A DNA stretch of 64,000 bases from Profundibacter sp033851955 (lineage in GTDB: Bacteria; Pseudomonadota; Alphaproteobacteria; Rhodobacterales; Rhodobacteraceae): contig JAWSVK010000010.1 of assembly GCA_033851955.1 (NCBI GenBank), forward strand, positions 232,004 to 296,003, written 5' to 3'. Made by a program: the position numbers and the translations under genes. Numbering within the stretch: the stretch's first letter is position 1; each line of letters opens with the position of its first letter. Of the stretch, positions 9,824-17,949 are shown piece by piece. The notes beneath the pieces were generated by a model, which did not search any database, was not told the origin of the DNA, and saw only the letters and a program-made list of their open reading frames with translations.

Positions 9824-10323
9824 TGCGGATTTTTGGCATCACCGGCTGGAAAAACAGCGGTAAAACCACGCTGATGGAGCGTCTGGTGGCCGAATTTTGC
9901 AGCCGTGGCGTTTCAGTCTCTACGATCAAACATGCGCATCACAACGTGGATGTGGACCAGCCGGGCAAGGACAGCCACCGCCATCGGCAAGCCGGCGCGC
10001 AAGAGGTCATTTTGGCCTCCTCCGCCCGATGGGCTTTGATGCACGAATTGCGCAACGACCAAGAACCACCGTTGACCGAGCTGCTGGCACATCTCGCGCC
10101 GGTCGATTTGGTGTTGATTGAGGGCTACAAAGCCGAAGATCATACCAAGATCGAAGCCGCATTGTCCCCCGCCAAGCAACCGCTGTTGGCCTTGAGTGAC
10201 CCGCGTATCCTCGCGGTCGCGTCCGACTATGTGCCCTCGGCGCTGGCTGTGCCAACACTGGACATCAACGATATTCCCAGCATCGCTGACTTCATCGCCG
10301 CAAAAACCGGATTGCCGTCATGA
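9823..10323 (+). CDS. mobB: Molybdopterin-guanine dinucleotide biosynthesis adaptor MobB
   Basis: 166 residues with the P-loop GWKNSGKTT at 8-16, then TIKHAHH and DLVLIEGYK, hallmarks of MobB GTPases that assist GMP attachment to molybdopterin. It starts with GTG overlapping the fdhD stop and ends overlapping tupB by 4 nt (ATGA), so it is translationally coupled on both sides. MobA is not in the window and must be encoded elsewhere. Its placement between fdhD and the tungstate transporter fits supply of the metal-bis-MGD cofactor to the formate dehydrogenase. Confidence 0.95.
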   Translation: MRIFGITGWKNSGKTTLMERLVAEFCSRGVSVSTIKHAHHNVDVDQPGKDSHRHRQAGAQEVILASSARWALMHELRNDQEPPLTELLAHLAPVDLVLIEGYKAEDHTKIEAALSPAKQPLLALSDPRILAVASDYVPSALAVPTLDINDIPSIADFIAAKTGLPS

Positions 10324-11024
10324 GCAGCCTTGGACAAGGTTTTTGGGACGCTTGGGTGTTGATCCTGACGTTCGATGCCGATCTTTACGAGATCATCTTT
10401 CTGTCGCTTCAGGTGACGGTTTCAGCCGTCATCATTGCCTCGATCATTGGCTTGCCGATGGGGGCATGGTTGGCGGTCAATCGGTTCCGGTTGCGCCGTC
10501 ATGTGATCGCGGTTTTGAACGCGTTGATGGGCCTTCCGCCGGTGGTGGTCGGGCTGTTCGTTTACATGGCCCTGTCACGCGCGGGACCCTTGGGCGGCTT
10601 TGGATTGCTGTTCTCACCAACCGCGATGATCATTGCGCAAGTGATCATTATCACGCCGCTGATTGCTTCGCTCAGCCACCAAACCATTCGCGACCTTTGG
10701 GCCGAGTACCACGACTTGCTGATCTCGATGAATACCACCCGTGGGCAGCGGATCATGGCGCTGCTGTGGGATGGCAAGCGTGCCCTTTTGACCGCCATGC
10801 TGGCCGGATTTGGGCGGGCCATTGGTGAAGTCGGCGCGATTATGATTGTCGGGGGCAATATCGACCATGCCACCCGGGTTTTGACCACGGCGATTTCGCT
10901 GGAAACGGGCAAGGGCAACTTTGCCTTTGCCATGGGGCTTGGGTTGGTATTGATCGTGCTGGCCGTGATCATCAACCTGATGATCCACATCATCGGCAAA
11001 ACCGAGCGGGCCAGTACATGGTGA
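10320..11024 (+). CDS. tupB: Tungstate ABC transporter permease TupB
   Basis: 234 residues, strongly hydrophobic, with five or six membrane segments and the permease loop GFGRAIGEVGAIMIVGGN (EAA type) that contacts the ATPase. Length and the order permease-ATPase-binding protein fit the TupBCA/WtpB group of oxyanion importers rather than ModB. It overlaps mobB by 4 nt and tupC by 7 nt. The transporter would import tungstate (or molybdate) across the inner membrane for the neighbouring formate dehydrogenase. The tungstate rather than molybdate call rests on overall TupB and TupA likeness, not on a defined metal-selectivity residue. Confidence 0.9.
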   Translation: MSSLGQGFWDAWVLILTFDADLYEIIFLSLQVTVSAVIIASIIGLPMGAWLAVNRFRLRRHVIAVLNALMGLPPVVVGLFVYMALSRAGPLGGFGLLFSPTAMIIAQVIIITPLIASLSHQTIRDLWAEYHDLLISMNTTRGQRIMALLWDGKRALLTAMLAGFGRAIGEVGAIMIVGGNIDHATRVLTTAISLETGKGNFAFAMGLGLVLIVLAVIINLMIHIIGKTERASTW

Positions 11025-11731
11025 GCATCCTCCCCCTGACACTGCGCGCTGCCACCGCCCATATGCGCGGCAAAAAACTGGTGGGACCGGTGGATCTGAC
11101 GCTCGGGTCTGATGGTTTCACCATTGTCATTGGCCCCAATGGCGCAGGCAAAACCACGCTGTTGCGGTTGATGCACGGACTTCAACGGTGTTCTGGCGGT
11201 GCGGTGCATTGGGCCCAGCCAAATGTCGAGGCCCGCAAGCGGCAAGCCTTCGTGTTTCAGGCCCCTATCATGATGCGTCGGCGCGTGGTCGATAGCATTT
11301 CCTTTCCATTGCGTCTGCACGGGGTGGGCAAAACAGAGGCATTGGAAAAGGCGTCGCAATATGCGGTCAGATTTGGTTTGGGAGATTTGCAACAAAACTG
11401 GGCGCCGATGCTATCTGGTGGCGAGAAACAAAAGCTGTCGCTGGCGAGAGCGTTGATAACCGAGCCTGAAGTGCTGTTTTTGGACGAGCCATGCGCGAAT
11501 CTTGATGGCCGCGCGACCCGCGAGATTGAAACGCTGTTGTTGGCTGAGCGCGCCAAAGGCACCCGCATTATCATGTCGACCCATAACATGGGTCAAGCCC
11601 AACGGTTGGCTGATGACGTGTTGTTCCTACACAAGGGCATGGTGCATGAGCACGGCGCGGCGGCCGCGTTTTTTGCGGCACCTTCAACTGCCGAAGCCAA
11701 GGCGTTTATCAACGGAGACATTGTCGAATGA
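11018..11731 (+). CDS. tupC: Tungstate ABC transporter ATP-binding protein TupC
   Basis: 237 residues. It has Walker A GPNGAGKTT (39-47), Q-loop FQAPIM, signature LSGGE (132-136), Walker B VLFLDE (152-157) and H-loop STHNM. No C-terminal molybdate-binding (TOBE) domain is present, unlike ModC, which agrees with a Tup-type system. ATG 11018 or the GTG at 11021 could be the start; both lie within the end of tupB. The gene ends overlapping tupA by 4 nt. Confidence 0.92.
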   Translation: MVSILPLTLRAATAHMRGKKLVGPVDLTLGSDGFTIVIGPNGAGKTTLLRLMHGLQRCSGGAVHWAQPNVEARKRQAFVFQAPIMMRRRVVDSISFPLRLHGVGKTEALEKASQYAVRFGLGDLQQNWAPMLSGGEKQKLSLARALITEPEVLFLDEPCANLDGRATREIETLLLAERAKGTRIIMSTHNMGQAQRLADDVLFLHKGMVHEHGAAAAFFAAPSTAEAKAFINGDIVE

Positions 11732-12525
11732 GACTGAACTGGATCGCCATTTTGGCAACGGCCCTCTTCGCCACAACCAGCTCTGCGGAAAGCCTGAAAC
11801 TGGCCGTGACCACGTCCTTTTACAACTCGGGTCTGTCGGAAATCTTGCTGCCCCAAATAAAGGCTGATATTGACCTTGATGTTGAACTGATCGTGGTCGG
11901 CACGGGGCAGGCCTTGCGTCTTGGCGAGGCGGGTGACGTGGATGCCATTCTGGTCCATGCGCGGGCCGCCGAAGAGCAATTTTTGGCCGCAGGTTTCGGC
12001 ACCCATCGGCGCGAGATCATGTATAATGATTTCGTCTTTATCGGCCCTAAAAACGATCCGGCCCATGTGGCCGAAGCGGGCAACGCTGTAGATGCCATGC
12101 AAAGCATCGCGGCGGCCAAAGCCCTCTTTGTCAGCCGTGGCGACGACAGCGGCACCAACAAAAAGGAACTCAGTCTGTGGGCCGAGGCAGGGCTTGACCC
12201 AAAAGGGACTTGGTATCGTGCCGTGGGCTCGGGCATGGGGGCAACATTGAACACGGCCAGTGGCATGAACGCCTATGTGTTCGCGGACCGCGCGTCTTGG
12301 CTGAATTTCGGCAATAAGGGCGATTTGGCGCTGCTGTTTTCCGGCGATCCGGCGCTGTTCAATCAGTACGCTTTTATTCAGGTCAACCCTGTGCGTTGGT
12401 CGCACGTGCAAAATGATTTGGCGTTAGAATTGGAAGATTGGTTGACCAGTGAAAGGGCCGCGCGTTTGATAGATAGCTACACCATCAATGGCGAACATCT
12501 GTTCACCTTCAACGCAAACCCCTAG
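11728..12525 (+). CDS. tupA: Tungstate-binding periplasmic protein TupA
   Basis: 265 residues beginning with a Sec signal peptide (MRLNWIAILATALFATTSSA, cleavage after SSA). The mature start LKLAVTTSFYNSG carries the TTS segment typical of tungstate/molybdate-binding TupA proteins, and SRGDDSGTNKKELSLW is a second conserved oxyanion-binding region. It delivers substrate to TupBC. It is the last gene of the fdhD-mobB-tupBCA run and ends convergently, overlapping by 4 nt the end of the minus-strand maturation operon (12522). Confidence 0.92.
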   Translation: MRLNWIAILATALFATTSSAESLKLAVTTSFYNSGLSEILLPQIKADIDLDVELIVVGTGQALRLGEAGDVDAILVHARAAEEQFLAAGFGTHRREIMYNDFVFIGPKNDPAHVAEAGNAVDAMQSIAAAKALFVSRGDDSGTNKKELSLWAEAGLDPKGTWYRAVGSGMGATLNTASGMNAYVFADRASWLNFGNKGDLALLFSGDPALFNQYAFIQVNPVRWSHVQNDLALELEDWLTSERAARLIDSYTINGEHLFTFNANP

Positions 12526-13001
12526 GCCTCCCATTCGCCATGCACGGCCAAAATATCAAGGCTGGCATCAGGGGTTTCGATCACGCGGTAAGCCTCAGAA
12601 ACACCAGTCTCAGACAGCTCACGCGCCACGCTCAACAGGGTGTTTGGTTCATGACCCTCGCACAGCTCGATCATATGACCCAGCTCATCAACCGCGACAG
12701 GCCGCGCGGCCTCTAGCGACGGTGCGCCGTATATGTCAACGAAATGCTGGGCCAGAAGGCCAATCAGTGTTTCATATTCGGCCTCTTCCACTTTGGTCAC
12801 GGCCACGAATGTAACACGGCCAAAAGTTTCCAATCCCAGCCAGCCGTTTGAAAAGGCTTGGCGGGCCTTACCGGTCAAATCGCCCTGCCCCCAGTTGGAG
12901 AATTCAAACCCGCCAGATATGGCCCATTCGCTCGTGCGGGCCGGGTTGTGAAACACCAATGTGTCGCTTTCGTCAAAGTGGATGGCGCGGGCTAGGTTCA
13001 T
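12522..13001 (-). CDS. Conserved small protein (DUF6505-like)
   Basis: 159 residues, acidic, no signal peptide, membrane segment or metal-binding Cys pattern. I recall similar proteins next to formate dehydrogenase accessory genes in Rhodobacteraceae (DUF6505), but this was not checked. It is the last gene of the operon 15069-645aa ferredoxin, DUF6494, Mrp ATPase, ligase-like protein, this gene; its ATG overlaps the upstream gene by 4 nt. Context suggests a role in formate dehydrogenase assembly, mechanism unknown. Confidence 0.8.
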   Translation of the reverse strand: MNLARAIHFDESDTLVFHNPARTSEWAISGGFEFSNWGQGDLTGKARQAFSNGWLGLETFGRVTFVAVTKVEEAEYETLIGLLAQHFVDIYGAPSLEAARPVAVDELGHMIELCEGHEPNTLLSVARELSETGVSEAYRVIETPDASLDILAVHGEWEA

Positions 13002-13747
13002 GACGGATCTCCGGTTTTCAGGACATGGGACAGCGGGATCAGACGGGTCTTAGCGCCGGTTTTCAACAACATGCCAAATTGTTCATCCACCCCGACGAAT
13101 GTGCCTTTGACCACCTCAGGGATGGTCAACTCAACATCCTCGCCAATGCCCTTGGCCAGCCCACGCCACATTTCATGCAAAGCACGCGGGCTGTCATTTT
13201 CGATGTCGTTTAGCCAAACCAAAGTGTGGCGCGACCAAGCCTCAAGCAGGCGGATCGGGGATACATCTCCGCAACCTTCCATCATCAGGCAGGTTTCGTT
13301 TGGGTTCTCACCGGACTCACCGTCGCCTTGTGGCAACAAGTCGATCTCAAGACCGATCACCAGCCAATCCGGCTCTTTTGTAGGATCATCATCCGAAGCG
13401 GCCACCCGCAATTGACCAACACGGCCCCCGTTGACATAGATGTCGCCCATCCATCCCAACTGCACACCGACTTCGGGCGGGGCAAGCGCGCCCATCGCAT
13501 TTTGAAACCCGACGGCGCAGGCAATAAAGGCAATCATCGCCGCCTCTAGCGGGGTTTCGGGCGCGAAAACCACGGCGGCACGAATTTTGTCAGGCGTGAT
13601 GCTATGTACCAACAACCCCGCGTCACAACCTATCATGGCTTGAGTGCAGGCCTTGGCAAACGGATCGGTGCTGCCGCTGACCGCGTCCCCCGTAAAGAGC
13701 GGAGGAAAAGTGGCGGGCATCGGCGCCTCAAAAATGTCGTCGATCAT
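12998..13747 (-). CDS. Biotin/lipoate ligase-fold protein lacking the ligase lysine
   Basis: 249 residues. The middle part, GWMGDIYVNGGRVGQL, aligns with the biotin-protein-ligase motif KWPNDLLLDGKKVAGIL, but the catalytic Lys is Gly and the Asn is Gly. The GRGRxGR biotinoyl-adenylate loop is also absent. The C-terminal 45 residues (GTFVGVDEQFGMLLK...) resemble the small SH3-like domain that follows such ligases (DUF4444 type). It overlaps its neighbours by 4 nt on each side, so it is tightly coupled to the Mrp-type ATPase. It is probably not a biotin or lipoate ligase; it may bind a cofactor or protein during formate dehydrogenase maturation. Fold assignment is moderate, function unknown. 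Confidence 0.8.
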   Translation of the reverse strand: MIDDIFEAPMPATFPPLFTGDAVSGSTDPFAKACTQAMIGCDAGLLVHSITPDKIRAAVVFAPETPLEAAMIAFIACAVGFQNAMGALAPPEVGVQLGWMGDIYVNGGRVGQLRVAASDDDPTKEPDWLVIGLEIDLLPQGDGESGENPNETCLMMEGCGDVSPIRLLEAWSRHTLVWLNDIENDSPRALHEMWRGLAKGIGEDVELTIPEVVKGTFVGVDEQFGMLLKTGAKTRLIPLSHVLKTGDPS

Positions 13748-14805
13748 ATGGCAACGTCCTTGATCAACTGCTGTGCTAAGCTCCGAAACGCTTGCGCTTG
13801 CGGCGTATCAGGTTTGCTGACCACTATTGGCGCGCCGGTGTCCGAGGCAATGCGGATGTCCAGATCCAGCGGCAATTCGGCCAGTAAAGGCACGCCCAGT
13901 TTGTCGGCTTCTTTGGCGACACCACCTTGGCCAAACGGATGGCCTTTGTGGCCACAATCTTCGCAAATTTGGTAGGCCATGTTTTCGACCATTCCTAGAA
14001 TTGGCGTGCCTAGTTTGTTGAACATGTCGATCGCTTTGCGCGCATCAATCAGCGCAATATCTTGCGGGGTCGACACGATGATTGCCCCCGTAACCTCGGC
14101 CTTTTGCGCCAAGGTCATCTGCACGTCCCCCGTGCCGGGCGGCAGGTCCACAATCAGCACATCCAATGCGCCCCATTGCACTTGATTTAGCATCTGTTGC
14201 AAAGCCCCGATCAGCATCGGACCGCGCCAAACCACAGCCTCGTCGTCATTGGTCATCAACCCGATCGACATCATGGTGACGCCGTGGTTGCGCAGCGGCA
14301 GAATGGTTGTGCCATCGGGCGAGGCTGGTCGCCCTGAAACCCCCAACATGCGTGGCTGGGACGGGCCAAACACATCGGCATCCAGCAGGCCAACACGCTT
14401 GCCTTCCGCTGCCAAAGCCACCGCCAAATTGACCGACAGGGTTGATTTTCCGACTCCACCTTTGCCCGAAGCAATGGCAATGATCTTTTCAACACCTGGG
14501 ATTTTCTGCGGGCCTTCCGGCTCGGTTTTGCGGCTTGGCTTCAGGTCAGGCGGCGCAGTTGGTGTGCTGTGGGCGGTCATAATCGCCGATACGCTTGTCA
14601 CGCCATCCACCGCCTCGGCAGCAGCCTGTGCGGCGGCGCGGGTCGGCTCCAATGCTGTCGCTTGCGCCCCTGGAACTTCCAGCACAAAGCGGACCACACC
14701 GTCGCCCACTGTTAGAGCCTTGACCATTCCCGCACTGATAATGTCGTTGCCCGCTGGAGTTTTGATGTTTTTCAGCGCTTCCAGCACCGTATCGCGTGTT
14801 GCCAT
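13744..14805 (-). CDS. mrp: Mrp/ApbC-type Fe-S cluster carrier ATPase
   Basis: 353 residues. An N-terminal MIP18-like domain (about 1-80) precedes a P-loop ATPase with deviant Walker A SGKGGVGKS (113-121), Switch II VDLPPGTGD and a metal-binding Cys pair C281-x2-C284 (ICEDCGH). Such proteins bind and transfer 4Fe-4S clusters as dimers through the CxxC. Most genomes have one general copy; lying within this operon it may serve the Fe-S-rich formate dehydrogenase and the 645-residue ferredoxin encoded upstream. The start is adjacent to the stop of the DUF6494 gene. Whether it is the only Mrp in this genome cannot be seen here. Confidence 0.92.
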   Translation of the reverse strand: MATRDTVLEALKNIKTPAGNDIISAGMVKALTVGDGVVRFVLEVPGAQATALEPTRAAAQAAAEAVDGVTSVSAIMTAHSTPTAPPDLKPSRKTEPEGPQKIPGVEKIIAIASGKGGVGKSTLSVNLAVALAAEGKRVGLLDADVFGPSQPRMLGVSGRPASPDGTTILPLRNHGVTMMSIGLMTNDDEAVVWRGPMLIGALQQMLNQVQWGALDVLIVDLPPGTGDVQMTLAQKAEVTGAIIVSTPQDIALIDARKAIDMFNKLGTPILGMVENMAYQICEDCGHKGHPFGQGGVAKEADKLGVPLLAELPLDLDIRIASDTGAPIVVSKPDTPQAQAFRSLAQQLIKDVAI

Positions 14806-15012
14806 TTACTGTCCTTTGTCTTTCTCAGCGCGCAGGGTGCCGTCGACCACATGCTCCATTTCAAGCCCATCAATGGTCAACACCATTTTGGCCTTAAACT
14901 CTTGTCCGTCAGCAGGGCTGGCCTCTCGTAATGCAGCTTCAATGGCCTGTTGCGAGGTCACGCCGACCTGTTTCAAAAACTTACGCATGCTCATGTTGAA
15001 TGCTTCGCTCAT
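14806..15012 (-). CDS. Small conserved protein (DUF6494-like)
   Basis: 68 residues beginning MSEAFNMSMRKFLKQVGV. The frame extends upstream to 15072, but ATG 15012 has GAAAGG just ahead and gives the compact form. There are no Cys and no membrane segment; it is predicted to be mostly helical at the N-terminus and strand-rich after FKAKMVLTIDGLEMEHVVDG. I recall it as DUF6494, a Rhodobacterales family. It lies between the large ferredoxin and the Mrp ATPase genes; role unknown. Confidence 0.75.
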   Translation of the reverse strand: MSEAFNMSMRKFLKQVGVTSQQAIEAALREASPADGQEFKAKMVLTIDGLEMEHVVDGTLRAEKDKGQ

Positions 15013-15068
15013 GTATTGGCCTTTCATTTTTATGGGTGAGAGGTGCGAAAATTCGCCCAAGCCACAAA

Positions 15069-17006
15069 TCAATGATCCCGCCGTTTCAGGTAGTCATCCG
15101 TGGTTCTAGTACGGGGGCGTGGGCTGGCCTGAAAAGGGCTGGTTTCACTGTGATACTGCGCCTCAATCCGGCAGGAATCACACATCTGAATCAGCTTGCC
15201 CTGCTCTGAGGAGGCGAACATTGGATGGACACCAACCAGCTTGTCCATGACCCGATCAATCGTCGATTTCACCCCAAAAAGTGAATTGCAGGAAATGCAG
15301 GCAAAGGGTTCTTCCTCATTCAGCACTTTTTGCGACAATGCTGCCTCCGAAAGATCCAACTGCGGCACCAAGGTAATGGCTTTCTCTGGGCAAGCGCTGG
15401 TGCAAATGCCGCATTGCAAACAAGCGTCTTCCTGAAACAACAACTGCGGCGCATCTTCGTTGTCCATCAACGCGCCAGTCGGACAAAGCGAGACGCAGGA
15501 CAGACACAAAGTGCAGGCATCGCGATCGACATTAACGGCGCCATAAGGTGCGCCCTGCGGCAACTCTATGGGTGTTTCGATGCTCGGGCGCAGCGCCTTG
15601 GCGGCCAAACGTGTGACCTGACGGCGGTTGCCAATCGGCAAAATCCGGGCAATCGGGGCTGCGATGTCCTGATCATACAACGTATCACTTAACGCATCGG
15701 GGTCATTCAAATCCAGCAAACGGATGGCGGCATCACCGCTGATCGCCAAAGCCAAAGCGAGGGCGTTTTCCAACACGGGGCGTTCGGTTTTCGGGCCAAT
15801 CAAAACGTCCACAGCGGCAAAGCCACAGCCCAATGCGGCCAGTATCTCGGCGTGGCCAAAGTTGCTCAGGCTTTCTACTTCAAATGGAATAACATCCGCT
15901 GGCAAACCGCGCCCAAACCGCGCGGTAAGCGAGATCATTTCGCCGCCATGCTCAGCGTCATGCACCAAAATCCGAGGCGCATTACCGCCAGCATCGGCAT
16001 AGGTTTTTGCCATGGTTTCCATGCGTTGCAAAAGAAAGCCAAAGCCCGGTGTTTCGTATGTAATTGCACCGGACGGGCAGACCGATGCACAGCCGCCACA
16101 GCCAGCGCAGATCATTGGATCGATCGACACGCTGTCACCATCTGGCGTGATGGCACCGGCCTCGCAGGCGTTGATACAGTTTGAACAACCGCTGATCCCG
16201 GCCCGTGAATGGGCGCAGCTAAGCGCGTCGAGCGACACGTGAAACGGTTTCTCAAAACCACCAATCAATTGGCTGGCCTCGAAAACAGCATTGGCAACCG
16301 CATCATTATGCCGTGGATCAGCCCGAAGGTAACCATCGCGCTTGTGATGAAACAGCGACGTCTCGCCGCGCAGATCAAGGATCAGGTCGCACTCGGTGTG
16401 CCCGCCGTCACGCGCAGGCGTAAGCTGTGGTGCGCCACGCCCGCCGGGCTCAACCATCTGCAGGCTGTCAATTTTGACCTCAAAACGGCCAAAGCTGCCG
16501 GACGCGGACCGAAGTTGACCAACCACCACATCAAAATTGCCGCGAACAGGCAGATCTTCGACCTGTTCTAGCAACACTGTGACGCTCAAAACCTCGCTCA
16601 GTTGAGCGGCGGCGGCCAGCGTTATTTTCTCGGGGCCAAGGATCAAGCACTGACCGTTAGACTGAATATCAAACAGTTTGATGGCGGGGGGAAGCAGGCG
16701 CGCATCGGCCACCAAAGCAGCCATTTTAGGGGCGGATTCGTCGCCATTTTCCGACCAGCCTGCACGGTCACGCAAATCGACAAAATCGGGGGATTCTACC
16801 GCCAATTCTTCGGCCAGTTCTTCAAAAATCTGTCGCTCCTGAAGGCAGGCCACAGTGGCATTCCCCCCCTTAAGCAGAGCCGCAGCATCGCCAAGTTCAC
16901 GCGTGCACAGTGCCGTGTGAACACGCGAGCATTTAACGCCCGTCGCATTTTCAATCAATTTTTGGTCCAGTTTTTGAGACCCTGAACAATCGCATAAAAT
17001 CAACAT
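15069..17006 (-). CDS. Large multi-cluster 4Fe-4S protein of the formate dehydrogenase locus
   Basis: 645 residues, first gene of the minus-strand maturation operon. The N-terminal half has no signal peptide and begins MLILCDCSG. Four classical 4Fe-4S motifs follow: CSNCINACEAG, CAGCGGCASVCPSG, CTLCLSCVSLCPTG and CLQCGICTSACPEK. The C-terminus has two further Cys pairs (CISC and CDSC) of zinc- or rubredoxin-like spacing. It is cytoplasmic by appearance. A similar large ferredoxin sits beside DUF3305, DUF3306 and TorD-like genes in Shewanella formate dehydrogenase loci, from memory. It may relay electrons during cofactor insertion or quality control; the exact job is unknown. It is divergently transcribed from the structural operon. 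Confidence 0.88.
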   Translation of the reverse strand: MLILCDCSGSQKLDQKLIENATGVKCSRVHTALCTRELGDAAALLKGGNATVACLQERQIFEELAEELAVESPDFVDLRDRAGWSENGDESAPKMAALVADARLLPPAIKLFDIQSNGQCLILGPEKITLAAAAQLSEVLSVTVLLEQVEDLPVRGNFDVVVGQLRSASGSFGRFEVKIDSLQMVEPGGRGAPQLTPARDGGHTECDLILDLRGETSLFHHKRDGYLRADPRHNDAVANAVFEASQLIGGFEKPFHVSLDALSCAHSRAGISGCSNCINACEAGAITPDGDSVSIDPMICAGCGGCASVCPSGAITYETPGFGFLLQRMETMAKTYADAGGNAPRILVHDAEHGGEMISLTARFGRGLPADVIPFEVESLSNFGHAEILAALGCGFAAVDVLIGPKTERPVLENALALALAISGDAAIRLLDLNDPDALSDTLYDQDIAAPIARILPIGNRRQVTRLAAKALRPSIETPIELPQGAPYGAVNVDRDACTLCLSCVSLCPTGALMDNEDAPQLLFQEDACLQCGICTSACPEKAITLVPQLDLSEAALSQKVLNEEEPFACISCNSLFGVKSTIDRVMDKLVGVHPMFASSEQGKLIQMCDSCRIEAQYHSETSPFQASPRPRTRTTDDYLKRRDH

Positions 17007-17364
17007 GTTATGTAGGTTTCCCCCCTTGGGTTACGCCTGATTTTTCTGATTTCCGTCTCCACTTAGGCTGCAAACATACGGCGAGTAAAGCCCTTTCACC
17101 GCAAGATTTAGCGCTAAAAGCTGTCGCCTGATTCGAATTATCGCGCAAATTATTATTCCGACAAAATTACTAGGATTTATACGAATTCGGACAGATTGTC
17201 CCCTGTCTAAATCGGGGTCGATATTTGCGGTCTTATTGTCCACTTTATCGAATAACTCAGCTTATTCCCAATATTTTACTATGAGCAGGGAAAAGAACTG
17301 ACCATCGTGAATTCCAAGCATAAAAAATATGCACAGAATACGCACTGCGATTGGATAAACGGGG
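17007..17364. promoter_or_regulatory. Divergent intergenic region of the formate dehydrogenase locus
   Basis: 358 bp between the minus-strand maturation operon and the plus-strand structural operon, A/T-richer than the flanks; it must hold both promoters. A short inverted repeat GGACA-GAT-TGTCC lies at 17189-17201 and the half ATTGTCC recurs at 17234-17240, so these are candidate regulator sites. I see no convincing -24/-12 sigma-54 promoter, which agrees with the local regulator lacking GAFTGA. No gene is visible. Confidence 0.45.
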
Positions 17365-17949
17365 ATGCCAGACAGAAAAAAAACTTTGCCGCTTGGCATT
17401 GTGATCCGGAAAACACCGGGGGTGACACGTTGGGCCAAATGGGTTTGGCGCGCAGTCGCGGTGTTGCCCGGTGCTGGACCTGCAACATGGCGCGAGCTGC
17501 GCCGCGATGGCGAAACTGTTGAGTATCATGCGGCGACGGTGCCGCTGGAGTTGTACCGCACCGACACTGAGGCCTATTTGACCGAGCTGTCGACTGAAAC
17601 CCCATCGATCTATGTGGTGATGCGCGAATGCGACGGGCCTAAGAATGGTGTGCCTGAGAATGACGGCCCCGAAAGTGGCCTGGATGTTTTGCTGGCGACC
17701 GCTTCGCCTTATGACGGACAAGACTATGCTGACAATGGCGAAGACATTGTTGAACAGGTGCCGATGCCGCCCGCGCTAATTGCATGGGTTCATGACTGGG
17801 TTGAAAAGCACCACGAGGAAGAAAAATTCATCAAGCGGCGTCGCGACAAGCGGCGTGTTGATCAGGTTGAGGTTGGCATTGGTGATGCACGTATTCGCCA
17901 GACCGCCGATGTCTACCGCGCCCCTTCCAAACGTGAGGTTCTGCAATGA
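17365..17949 (+). CDS. DUF3305 formate dehydrogenase accessory protein
   Basis: 194 residues starting MPDRKKTLPLGIVIRKTPGVTRWAKWVW, the characteristic opening of DUF3305 proteins. The sequence is soluble and basic at the end (FIKRRRDKRRVD). The family is found in formate dehydrogenase loci of proteobacteria next to DUF3306. The biochemical role is not established as far as I know; a cofactor-insertion or chaperone role is inferred from context. It ends with a 4-nt ATGA overlap onto the next gene, so the two are translationally coupled. Confidence 0.85.
   Translation: MPDRKKTLPLGIVIRKTPGVTRWAKWVWRAVAVLPGAGPATWRELRRDGETVEYHAATVPLELYRTDTEAYLTELSTETPSIYVVMRECDGPKNGVPENDGPESGLDVLLATASPYDGQDYADNGEDIVEQVPMPPALIAWVHDWVEKHHEEEKFIKRRRDKRRVDQVEVGIGDARIRQTADVYRAPSKREVLQ

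Noticed and set aside
14249..15109. A 286-codon plus-strand open frame opposite the Mrp ATPase gene
   Set aside because: Exactly antisense to a strongly conserved P-loop ATPase; the composition is Ala/Pro/Ser-rich shadow sequence with no start signal.
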